Shown piece by piece: positions 45,387 through 55,800 of a stretch of DNA of 64,000 nucleotides. The position numbers and the translations under genes are program-made. Origin of the DNA: Cohnella endophytica. GTDB lineage: Bacteria > Bacillota > Bacilli > Paenibacillales > Paenibacillaceae. Where the stretch lies: positions 1 to 64,000 of the forward strand of contig NZ_RBZM01000013.1 of NCBI RefSeq assembly GCF_003628305.1, read 5' to 3'. A model generated the notes under the pieces. The model saw only the letters and a program-made list of their open reading frames with translations, ran no database searches and had not been told where the DNA came from. Within the stretch, counting starts at the first letter, position 1; each line of letters starts with the position of its first letter.

Positions 45387-46520
45387 TCAATCGGTCAAAT
45401 CATGAAGTAAAGCAGTAAGCGCTTCTCCCGGCTCCGTGCCCAACTCCGATTTCAAAAGTTTTGCATATGCTTCATAATAAGCGGCCGCCCGTTTCCGACC
45501 TCCAAGCTGATGATGGAGTTTCAACGCCGCCGCCCGAAGGGAATCGTTATAAGGATCATGGCCAACTAACATTTCCGCCAAATGCAGCGCTTTGAGAGGT
45601 TCAGTCTTCGCGTACTCGTAAAACGAAAGCAGCTTGCCTCCAAGATGAAGAAAATATTGACGATACCGGTCCCGGTAAGGCTCGCACCATACGCCGCTGA
45701 ATTCCTGCAGAAACGGCTCATTGCAACGATAGATGAGCTGCTCGGCGCGAATCAAGTTTTCCGGGCCGATCTCGACGGATTCAAGGGCGAAACGCTCCAA
45801 TTGATCGGCGTCTGCAACGAGCGCACCATCGGATATTGTCAACCTATATCCGTTTCTGATTGACACTAACGCCACGTCCGACCGGAGATCCCTCAACGTC
45901 TTATTGAGCCGGCTGATCGTGCTTCGCAGATTGATGTCCGCCTTCTCCATATTTTTCTCGTTCCAAAGCGCCTCGAATAACTGCCATTTGCTTACTTCCT
46001 TAGCTCCTTGCTGCAGGAGCATGTAAGCAAAAAGCTCCGCGCATTTGGACGTCACCCAGCGCACCGGTTCGGGATCATCGCCTGCATATACGGAGAGTTT
46101 GCCAAAAAGAGAGGCCGACAATTGTCGGTTAACGATCTTTCCTGCAACCCCCGAGCGATCTTTGCGTCTTTTTCCCACCCGTTCCAGCGAACGCCGCAAA
46201 TCCTCTTCCATCACCGGCTTCAGCAAATAGTCGAGCGCATTCACCCGGAACGCGTCGATAGCGTATTGATTGTAAGCGGTAATGAACACGACCTCCATGT
46301 CGAGCTTGTCCGCATATACCCGCTCCGCAATCTCCAGTCCGCTTAGCTCCGGCATTTCGATATCCAGAAACAACACATCGGGCTTCAACGCTACCGCCAT
46401 TCCGAGCGCCTCGTGTGGGTTCACGCAACATCCCAGCACCTGCACACCGGCATGGACCAGCATTCTATCGATTTGCTCCGCAACCAACGATTCGTCGTCT
46501 ACGATAATGGCTCTCATCAT
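45387..46520 (-). CDS. Response regulator with REC, winged-helix and BTAD domains (SARP-like)
   Basis: 377 residues. The REC domain (about 1-120) has the acidic pair Asp8/Asp9, phospho-acceptor Asp53 in LFLDIEMPEL, and LLKPV. A winged-helix DNA-binding domain follows (about 155-230: SKWQLFEALWNEKNMEKADI, then TISRLNKTLRD), and a C-terminal bacterial transcriptional activator domain (about 240-377: YDLTD-like end, AYYEAYAKLLKSELGTEPGE). The order REC, wHTH, BTAD is that of SARP-like response regulators. Its ATG overlaps the kinase stop as ATGA, so the two genes are translationally coupled. It is predicted to control the surface-protein genes around it; that is inference from position. Confidence 0.92.
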   Translation of the reverse strand: MMRAIIVDDESLVAEQIDRMLVHAGVQVLGCCVNPHEALGMAVALKPDVLFLDIEMPELSGLEIAERVYADKLDMEVVFITAYNQYAIDAFRVNALDYLLKPVMEEDLRRSLERVGKRRKDRSGVAGKIVNRQLSASLFGKLSVYAGDDPEPVRWVTSKCAELFAYMLLQQGAKEVSKWQLFEALWNEKNMEKADINLRSTISRLNKTLRDLRSDVALVSIRNGYRLTISDGALVADADQLERFALESVEIGPENLIRAEQLIYRCNEPFLQEFSGVWCEPYRDRYRQYFLHLGGKLLSFYEYAKTEPLKALHLAEMLVGHDPYNDSLRAAALKLHHQLGGRKRAAAYYEAYAKLLKSELGTEPGEALTALLHDLTD

Positions 46521-49500
46521 CCTGTTTCACTCGCCTCTCCGTCAGGGTCTACGGCCGCTCGCGAGCGGGAAGGAATCAGGAAGGCGACTGTCGTGCCCTT
46601 GTCCTGAGTGCTCTCGATCCGTAAGCCTTGTCCGAATTCGTTCATCAGCCGCTTATGTACGTTGATCAGGCCGATGCTTCCATCCAGCCTCTCCGGTTTC
46701 ACAATTCGATTCAATTGCTCCGCGGACATGCCGACCCCATCGTCCTGAACGGCAATCCGCAAGCCCTGCGGCTCCAACTTCGCCCGGATGACCACCGTGC
46801 CTCCCGACATTCGCTTCATTACGCCGTGGCGAATCGCATTTTCGACCAAAGGCTGCACGATCAACGCCGGAATCAGCGTCTCCGTCCGGACATCCACCTC
46901 CCATTCCACATTCAGTCGCGCGCCGAAACGGGCTTTCTCCAGTTCGATGTAGGATTTGGTGAGAGACAACTCGCGATTCAGACTGACCTTGGCATGACGG
47001 GGATCAAGATCAAAGCTGAGCCGTAAATAGTTGCTGAACTCGCCCAGCAGTTTGCCTGCCCGCGCTCCATCGCTGTAGCATAACGAGATAATGCCGCTTA
47101 AGGCGTTGTAGACAAAATGCGGCTTGATCTGCGATTGCAGAAACAGCGTCTCCATGCGTATGGCCTGCTCGACCGCTTCCCTCAATTGCAGCAACGTCTG
47201 CACCCGGGCCAGCAATTCCTTGCCGCTGAACGGCTTCACCAGAAAATCGTTGGCTCCCGCCTCGAGACCCATCGCGATATCCGCCGGCGAGTTGCGTACC
47301 GTCAGCAGCAAAACGGGGAGCTCGTATAACGGGTTCTCCTCACGAATACGCCTGCACACTTCATACCCGGAGAGTTCGGGCATCATCACATCGAGCAGAA
47401 CAAGCGACAGTTCGCCGCGATGTTGCTGGATCAGCTTGAGCGCGTCCGCTCCATTGTACGCCACGAGAACGTGATAGCGACTGGACGCAAACAACTCCTG
47501 CAGCACCTTGATGTTGGAGGGATCGTCATCCACCAGCAAAATCTTCACCTCGCCGGATCGATCCGCCGCATGCGGCGACGCCTCTTCCGTCGTCGATGAG
47601 CTTGCCCCGGGCGACAACCGCGGCTCCAGACCGGCAGCGGCTTCCGCCTGGGCGACCCCCTGTTCCCTCTGCGTTGCCATCGCCTCCGGCAGTCGCAGCT
47701 CGAACACGGTTCCCCTTCCCGGCTCCGACCGTTTCAATTCCAGATCGCCGCCCATTTGCAACGCAAGCGCCTTCGATATTTTCAGCCCCAGACCGGAAGA
47801 TTGAAACGCCGAATCCGTCGGCTCTCCGCCGCCTTCGTACAGATTGCCTTCGAAAAGCCCCCGTTGCCGCTCCTCGCTCATCCCGGCGCCGGTGTCCGCA
47901 AACGTCAGACGCAACCCGTCTTCTTGCGACTCTGCTGCAACCGCCACGCTTCCCCGTTCCGTAAATTTCAAGGCATTGCCGACCAGGTTCACGAGAACTT
48001 GTTTTAGCCGGTTCTCATCGGTGAACAGATAAAAGGTTCCCGGAGGCACCTGATTGACCAACAGCACCTGATCGTTCCTGCGCAAAAATTGCAGCGCTTC
48101 GAGCGTAGCCTGCACCGTGCCGCTGACATCGAACAACCGGTTGTGGAACATCAGGCTTCCGCGCCTCAAGCTCTGAAAATCGATAATATCGTTCACCAGC
48201 GTAGACAGGCGGGTCGCCTGGGAAATAATGAATTTCAGATTCTCTCGATGCCGCTGCCCCATCTCTTCTCCGCTCTGATCGATGACCACCTGAGCGAGAT
48301 TAATAATGCCGTGAAGCGGCGTCTTGAACTCGTGGGACGTGTGGACGAGAAACTCGTCTTTCTGGCGATCGTGGGCAATGAGTTGCTCGGCCAATCGCTC
48401 GTTCCGCAATAACACCTCGCGAGCCCTGTCCGACATGAGGAACGATTGCGATAGAACGAGAAGCAGCGGCGTTACGACCATCGAATAAGGATTGTCCAAC
48501 GCCAACTGATAACGCGTCTGGGCATACACCCAACTAATGATAAGGAAAAATAAACCCAACAAAATATAGTAAACTTGAACCCCGCCATTCCGATAACGGA
48601 ATATCCAGCGAATAATGAAGGCGAACGCGGTGATTTGCAGAACGATCCCGAGCCAAAGAATATCGACTAAATATTCGTTCGGAATCCCAATCAATAAGGC
48701 CAGACATACATAAAAAACCCGGCTCAGCCACTTATATTCCAAGTTCCCCTTAGGGTCCAGGTACAGATAGACATAGAAGGCAAACGAAAAGATGGAAACG
48801 TAAGGAAGGATAAAGAGCATTTTCTGCAAGAGTAGGAAGGACATCGCCGGGAACAGGGTTGCCATGACGATTTCGTTGTCGAAGCTGAAAAACAACCCTA
48901 ATGACAAGCAGAACAAACTGAAAAAGGCGAGATAAGGCTCCTTCTCCCATTGCTTGAACATACCCGCGAAATAAAACCCGAATACCAGCATCGTGGTAAT
49001 GACGATCATATCCGCCAGACGGGCATTATCGCGCCTGGCCAATACATCCGCCGTTAAACCGAATTCCGGCGTTTGCACCAATCCGCCTTCCAGATAGCGG
49101 TAGCTGGCTATCTGAATGATGATGTCGATGGTGTCGGTATCCGCTTTGACCGTACCGAAAAACGGAAGATTGCTAGGTACGAATCCATCCGCCGACAAAT
49201 CCGGTTTTCCGGTACCGCCGAGGTCCGATCCGTTAATATAGATGTGGCTGGACATCCGCATTTTTTTGCCTCTAAGGCTATAAAAATCCGGATCGCCAAC
49301 CTCTATTCGCAGACGGTACGTACCCGCACCAAATCCGCTACCGGAGGAAACGACATCCTTCCAGCCTCCAGGAACACGAACGATTATACGCTCCGCTTCC
49401 AGTGCCTTGCCATTGGCGTTGAAATCTTGCGGAGTCAGCAGCTTGTTCTCGTAAAATTCCCATTCTCCCCGCAACGGTACAATCCCTTGCTTCGCAAAAT

Positions 49501-49666
49501 TCCATTGTCTGGCGTCCAATACCCCGCCTCGTGCTTCCGGGTACTGAACCGTAGGATTTAGCCATCCATAGATGAATAACGATGTAACGATGGTGAAGAT
49601 AACACTCATGCCGATTAGTAGCGTCAATTGTTTTCTCATTGTACCCGTTTCCCGCTCCGTCTTCAT
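46517..49666 (-). CDS. Hybrid 7TMR-DISM sensor with two histidine kinase modules flanking a REC domain
   Basis: About 1049 residues from ATG 49666; ATG 49639 is the alternative, and TTG 49708 lies inside promoter-like sequence. An N-terminal membrane anchor precedes a DISM-type jelly-roll (GEWEFYENKLL, GTYRLRIEVGD), seven membrane helices, then HisKA (FLVHTSHEFKTPLHGIINL) and HATPase (LVNLVGNALKF, GSGLGLKISKA-like). A REC domain follows with LVLLDVMMPELSG and LVKPF. The C-terminus is a second, LytS-type kinase module: LQSQIKPHFVYNALSG, IVQPLVENAIRHGV and its HATPase. Two ATP-binding kinase cores in one chain suggest integrated or branched phosphotransfer. It is coupled to the BTAD regulator by a 4-base overlap. 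Confidence 0.9.
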   Translation of the reverse strand: MKTERETGTMRKQLTLLIGMSVIFTIVTSLFIYGWLNPTVQYPEARGGVLDARQWNFAKQGIVPLRGEWEFYENKLLTPQDFNANGKALEAERIIVRVPGGWKDVVSSGSGFGAGTYRLRIEVGDPDFYSLRGKKMRMSSHIYINGSDLGGTGKPDLSADGFVPSNLPFFGTVKADTDTIDIIIQIASYRYLEGGLVQTPEFGLTADVLARRDNARLADMIVITTMLVFGFYFAGMFKQWEKEPYLAFFSLFCLSLGLFFSFDNEIVMATLFPAMSFLLLQKMLFILPYVSIFSFAFYVYLYLDPKGNLEYKWLSRVFYVCLALLIGIPNEYLVDILWLGIVLQITAFAFIIRWIFRYRNGGVQVYYILLGLFFLIISWVYAQTRYQLALDNPYSMVVTPLLLVLSQSFLMSDRAREVLLRNERLAEQLIAHDRQKDEFLVHTSHEFKTPLHGIINLAQVVIDQSGEEMGQRHRENLKFIISQATRLSTLVNDIIDFQSLRRGSLMFHNRLFDVSGTVQATLEALQFLRRNDQVLLVNQVPPGTFYLFTDENRLKQVLVNLVGNALKFTERGSVAVAAESQEDGLRLTFADTGAGMSEERQRGLFEGNLYEGGGEPTDSAFQSSGLGLKISKALALQMGGDLELKRSEPGRGTVFELRLPEAMATQREQGVAQAEAAAGLEPRLSPGASSSTTEEASPHAADRSGEVKILLVDDDPSNIKVLQELFASSRYHVLVAYNGADALKLIQQHRGELSLVLLDVMMPELSGYEVCRRIREENPLYELPVLLLTVRNSPADIAMGLEAGANDFLVKPFSGKELLARVQTLLQLREAVEQAIRMETLFLQSQIKPHFVYNALSGIISLCYSDGARAGKLLGEFSNYLRLSFDLDPRHAKVSLNRELSLTKSYIELEKARFGARLNVEWEVDVRTETLIPALIVQPLVENAIRHGVMKRMSGGTVVIRAKLEPQGLRIAVQDDGVGMSAEQLNRIVKPERLDGSIGLINVHKRLMNEFGQGLRIESTQDKGTTVAFLIPSRSRAAVDPDGEASETG

Positions 49667-49722
49667 ATCCTCACCCGGCAATCTATCGTTTATAACTATA
49701 TTCGTCAAAATTAGACTGACTA

Positions 49723-49751
49723 ATTATAACTGTATTAAGCGCAAGGCGTAA
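49723..49751 (-). promoter_or_regulatory. Promoter of the hybrid kinase-BTAD regulator operon
   Basis: On the minus strand TTACGC and a perfect TATAAT are 17 bases apart. A second candidate (TTGACG, 17 bases, TAGATT) overlaps the region between here and the ATG at 49666. Confidence 0.55.
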
Positions 49752-49797
49752 ATTGCCTGACCTAGCGGACCATTCGCGTACAGATATCATATAGACG

Positions 49798-49825
49798 TAA
49801 AAAAGGGGGCGAATCTCGCCCCCTC
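49798..49825 (-). terminator. Terminator of the BNR/Big2 SLH gene
   Basis: GGGGGCG and CGCCCCC pair around AGATT, followed by TTTTTTACG on the minus strand. It is a strong terminator close to the stop at 49833. Confidence 0.92.
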
Positions 49826-49832
49826 CCTCAGT

Positions 49833-52800
49833 TTAAATCAAGTCCGATAGTTGCAATAGTCTTTGAATCATGGTTGCGACCTCAGCTCTAGTGATGAGTG
49901 CCTTCGGCGCAAGCTCGGTGGCTTTTCGTCCAGATACAAGCCCGGCCTGCACGCTGTCCGCAACGCTGCTTTGCGCCCAGCCGGATACGTTTGACGCATC
50001 TCCAAACGGACGAAGCGTTGCCTCTTCCGATTGAGCGGACAGCTTTGCTTTCAGTCCGGTAATCGTCATCGCTCTGGAGAGAATTTTCATGGCCTGTTCT
50101 CGGGTAATCTTATCATTTGGTCGAAACGTACCGTCCTCAAACCCGCTAATCAACTGATACGCGTATGCCGTGTTGATCGCGCTGCTGAACCAATCCGTCG
50201 TCTTCACGTCGGAGAACGCCGATGTTCCGTTTTCCAGCTTCAATCCCAATGCGCGTACAAGAATGGCTGTAAACTCGGATCGGGTAATATTGCGATCGGG
50301 ACTGAACTGGCCGCCGCCCGTCCCCTCAATGACCATCCGCGATCCCATGTCGTTTACGGCGGCTTTCGCCCAGTGGTTCGCGACATCTTGGAATTCGTGC
50401 GGATTCCAGACGACGGAGTAAGTGCTATTGGTTAAGCTGTTGATCTGAGCGTAATGCTTGCCATCGATGATAACGATCTTAGTCGGTACATGACGAACCG
50501 TTCCATCCGGCTCGACAACGACGCCTGTCGTAATCTTGTTCGGGTCGACTCCGACCGGGATGGCGATCGATCTTTCCACATAAGCGTTGAACTTCGATAC
50601 TTCAACGCTTGTATTTCCGTATGTGGCTCTAATCGTAAAATCCAGCGGCGGAAGCACAAGCGTGAACGTGCCTTTCACTGCCGCGTTCTCTACTACCTTC
50701 CATGTATCCGCTGTCGGCGCGGCGATTTCTATCTGCACCACGATGTCTTGCAGGGCGACTAACTTGCCCATCTGTTTGGATATCGCGCCGATGTTGATCT
50801 GCTGCGCCGGCAGCGTATACGTCGCCGTATCCGTCTTAATTTCCAGAACGGCTTGCTTGTCTTCCATGCTCTTCACCATTTGACCGTTCAACTCGCCAAC
50901 GACGATGTCGAATGCTTTGTTGATCGGAATCGTGACTACGGCATGCCGGCCTTCCGCGGCAAGTCTCTCGTCCAGTTTCTTCTGATCCACGACCACCGTA
51001 ATTACGGTATGATCGTTTCTCTTCGCGATCGTGGCCGTGCCCGCATTTTCGACTTTCCCGTTAACAAGGATATCAACGTCCGGATTCGTATCGGCCGGTG
51101 TCGTTGGAACAGAAGGCTGAGATGGCGTAACGGACACTATCGGAACAACGGCGTTCGATTGCGCGGAGGCATCGCTTCTTCTGCCCGCTCCATTGATCGC
51201 TTTTACATTAAACGTATAGCTCGTCCCGTTCGTCAATCCGGTAAGCGTAATCGGACTTGTTCCTCCGATCACCGTAACGCCTCCCGGCGAAGCGGTCACT
51301 TCATATCCCGTAATATCGCTTCCGCCGGTATCGGTCGGATACGTAAACGTGATAACCGCTTGCCCGTCGCCTGCGACTGCCGTTATGTTCGTCGGCGCTC
51401 CCGGGACGGTAGACGGAGTCGCGCTCGCTTGATTCGACGCCCCGCCTAGCCCTCCCGGGCCTTCCGCCTTGACCACGAAGCGATAGCCCGTGCCGTTGAC
51501 CAAGTTCTCTACGCTGTAGGGCGAAGAAGAGACCGTCGCGACTTTGACGAAGTTATCGGGGTCTGCATCCGTTGCCATATAAATATGATACTGCGTCGCA
51601 TCCGATACTGCGCTCCAGCTCAGCGTAACTTGACGGTCATCGCTTGTTGCGGTCAGATTTTGCGGATTGGCGGGAGCATTCGGCCTATTTACCGACTGCG
51701 TAACGGTAAACGAGACGGGAGTCATATGATCCGCTGATACCGTGACCGTTGCCGTATAAGTGTTCGCAGACAAACCGTCTATTGCAAAAATATCGAAGGT
51801 TGTCGATGAACCGCTATTTAATGATGAACTCGGCACCGTAAATTCAAAATCGTTCGCGTTCGCGCCGCTAAGGGTTACCGTCAGATTCGTCAGATTGCCG
51901 GTGCCGGTATTATTGAGGGTAACGGTTCTCGCTTCTTTAGCGCTAGAGACGTATCCTTGCGTTAGGTCCGATAACGTTTGATTCGTTATGGCAGCGATCG
52001 TATAAGTAGCCGCTGCCGTGACCGTGATCGTCGCCGTTGCTTTTTTACTGGAATCTTCCGTCGACGTCGCCGTTATCGTGTATGTACCCGGCGCGGCATT
52101 CGCTACGACCGTTACGTAGCCCGTGCCGTTCACCGACACTTTGTTGCCGGCGTCGCTGCTCGTCCATTCGACCGTCTCCGCTGCGCCGCCAACAGCCGCG
52201 ACTGTCGCAGTGAGCTGCTTGTTTCCTCCTTGCACCACGCTGGCGCTAGTCGGGGTAACGCTCACGCTGGTGATTGCCGGCGTTATCGGCGCCGCTGTAA
52301 CCGTTATCGTCGCGGAGGCTTTCTTCGTTGTATCCTCCGTCGACGTCGCCGTAATCGTATAAGTGCCCGGCACGGCATTCGCTGCGACCGTTACGTAGCC
52401 CGTGCCGTTCACAGACACTTTGTTGCTGGCGTCGCTGCTCGTCCATTCGACCGTATCCGCCGCGCCGCCAACCGCCGTGACTGTCGCAGTGAGCTGCTTG
52501 TTTCCTCCTTGCGCCACGCTGGCGCTAGTCGGGGTAACGCTCACGCTGGTGATTGCCGGTGCTATCGGCGCGGCGGTAACCGTTATCGTTGCGGAGGCTT
52601 TCTTCGTTGTATCCTCCGTCGACGTCGCCGTGATCGTATAAGTGCCCGGTACGGCATCCGCTGCTACCGTTACGTAGCCCGTGCCGTTCACCGACACTTT
52701 GTTGCCGGCGTCGCTGCTCGTCCATTCGACCGTCTCCGCTGCGCCGCCAACAGCCGCGACTGTCGCAGTGAGCTGCTTACTGCCTCCTTGCGCCACGCTG

Positions 52801-55800
52801 GCGCTAGTCGGGGTAACGCTCACGCTGGTGATTGCCGGTGTTATCGGCGCCACTGTGACCGTTATCGTCGCGGAGGCTTTCTTCGTTGTATCCTCCGTCG
52901 ACGTCGCCGTGATCGTATAAGTGCCCGGTACGGCATCCGCTGCTACCGTTACGTAGCCCGTGCCGTTCACCGACACTTTGTTGCCGGCGTCGCTGCTTGT
53001 CCACGTGACGGTTGTCAATGCGCCGCCTACCGCATCCACCTCGACCGCTAGTTGCTTGTTTCCTCCTTGCGCCACGCTGGCGCTAGTCGGGCTGACCGTT
53101 ACGCTGTTGATGGCTGGCGCTACGACTGCGGTGACCGTTATGGTAGCGGTGCCTTTCTTAGTAACGTCTACCGTTGACGTCGCTGTGATCGTATAATCTC
53201 CCGGCGCTGCATCGACTGCGACCGTCACTTTCCCTGCGCCGTTCACCGCCACTTTGTTATCGTCACTGCTCGTCCACGTGACCGTCGTCGCCGCACCGCC
53301 AACCGCAGTTACATTAGCCGCGAGCTGCTTGCTGCCTCCTTGCACGACGCTTGCGCTAACCGGTGTAACGCTCACGTTGGTGATTGCCGGCACCGCGGTG
53401 ACCGTTATCGTCGCGGTTCCTTTTTTGCTGCTGTCTACAGTAGACGTTGCCGTAAGGGTATACGTGCCCGGCACGGCATCCGCCGCGATCGTTACGAAGC
53501 CGCTACCGTTTACCGCCACCTTGTCGCTAGCATCGCTGCTCGTCCACGTGACCGTCCTATCCGCGCCGCCAACCGAAGCTACGCCAGCCAAGAACTGCTT
53601 GCTGCCTCCTTGCGCCAGGCTAAAGTTAGGCGGGCTGACGCTTACTCCTAAGATTGCCGGCGTTTCGGTGACCGTAATCGTCGCCGTTCCTTTTTTGCCG
53701 CTGTTAACCGTTGACGTTGCCGTGATCGTATAAATGCCCGGCGTGGCATCGGCCGCGACCGTTACATAACCGCTCACGCTCACTGCCACTTTGTTTCCGC
53801 TGTCGCTGCTCGTCCAATTGACCGTCGTCGCCGCACCGCCAACCGCCGTTACTGTCGCCGTGAGCTGCTCGCTGCCTCCTTGTACTATGCTAGCGCTAGT
53901 CGGGCTTACGCTTACGCTGTTGACTGCCGGAGCTATAGTGACGGTAATCGTTGCCGTCCCTTTTTTACTTTCATCCACCGTTGACGTTGCCGTGATCGTA
54001 TAATCTCCCGGCGTTGCATCGGCTGCGACGGTCACGTTCCCTGTGTTGCTCACCGCTACCTTGTTGCCGACGTCGTTGCTCGACCAGGTAACCGTCGTTG
54101 CGAAGCCAACATTCGCATCTACCGCAACCGCAAGTTGCTTGCTTCCTCCTTGCATTACGCTCGCGCTATCCGGACTGACGCTTACGCTATTAATGGGCTG
54201 AGGCACGGGATCGGTTTGCACGATCAGACCGCCTCCCCCTATTAACATAAAGGTGTTGTTTCCAAATGCAGCACCTAATAGACCACTGGCAGTGTCGATT
54301 GAACGATTTGTCCAATTCACTCCGTTGCTGGAGGTCAATATCGTCCCCTTCTCTCCCACCGCCACAAAGGAGCCGTTTCCGTAGGTTACGCCGGATAGTA
54401 GATTCGTAGTTCCGCTTGTTTGACTCGTCCAGATCGCCCCGTTGCTGGAGGTTGCAATCTTTCCAGTTTGCCCGACCGCCACAAACGTGCCATTTCCATA
54501 GCCGACTCCATATAGATAAATCGAACTGCCCATCGATCGGCTAGACCAAGTTGCTCCGTTGCTGGAGTTCGCGGTTACTCCCACGTCTCCCACCGCCACG
54601 AATGTGCCATTTCCGTAGGTGATTGCTCTTAGCGGAGAACTCACGGGGCCGTTCGTTCTCGTCCAGATCTCTCCGTCAATGGAGGTCAAAATATTTTGAT
54701 TGTACCCTACGGCCAGAAACTTGCCGTTGGCGTAGGTGACGCCATTTATAGTAACCGTAACGCCGCTCGTTCGACTCGTCCAGCTCGCTCCGTCGCTGGA
54801 AGTCACAATCTCCCCGCCCCCCCCTGTAGCCACAAAAATGCCATTTCCGTAGGTGACGTCAACTAAGGTGCTCGTAATTCCGCTCGTTCGACTCGTCCAG
54901 TTAACTCCATCGGTGGAGGTTAGGACCACGCCTTTCTCCCCTACCGCTACATACGTCCCTTTACCGTAGGCAACCCCGCCTAGATTAGCCGTAAAGCCTG
55001 TCATTTGATTCGTCCAGTTCGTCAAATTGCTGGAGTTCAATAACGTTCCTAACGCCCCTACCGCAACATATTTGCCGCTTGCGAAAGTTACGCCCTGCAA
55101 ATTATTTGTTGTGCCAGAGCCGCTTGTCCGGTTCGTCCAACTCGTTCCGTTACTGGAGGTCACAATCGTTCCATTGTCACCCACTGCCACAAACGTGCTG
55201 TTGACGAAACCGACATCATTTAGAGTATTCGAAGTATTGCTCGTTTGCTTCGTCCAAGTCGTTCCGTCGCCAGAAGCCCAGATGGCTCCATCTATACCTA
55301 CCGCCACATATTTGGTACTTCCATAGGAAACCCCATATAGAAATATCGGAGAACCGATTGTTGGGTTCACCGTCCAGCTCGTTCCGTTGCTGGAGGTCCA
55401 GGTTATTCCGCCACCACCAACAGCCACGAACTTGTTGTTCCCAAAAGTGACGCCTTCAGGAGCATTCGATTGACCGAGCGCTTGATTCGCCGTCCAATTC
55501 GTTCCGTCGCTCGAAGTTACAAGAGTTCCATTAGCCCCTACCGCCACATACTTGTTGTTTCCATAGGCGACGCTCGTTAAATATTTGGTCGTACCGCTTG
55601 ATTGGTTCGTCCAGTCCACTCCGTCGCTGGAGGTTAGAATCGTTCCGTTTACCCCTACCGCCACAAAAATACCGTTCCCGAATGTGACGCCAAGCAGTTG
55701 ATAGGTGTTGATACTTGATTTTGATCGTTTCGTCCAATTTACTCCGTCGGGAGAGGTCACAATCGTTCCATTGATCCCTACCGCCACGTATGTGCTCTTT

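Noticed and set aside
51978..53051. Arg-rich plus-strand ORF of 357 codons
   Set aside because: Composition is typical of an antisense frame of a GC-rich repeat gene, and it lies wholly inside the BNR/Big2 SLH gene.
52123..53196. Series of plus-strand ORFs with regular 279-bp spacing
   Set aside because: They are antisense shadows of the nearly identical Big2-like domains, with no ribosome binding sites.
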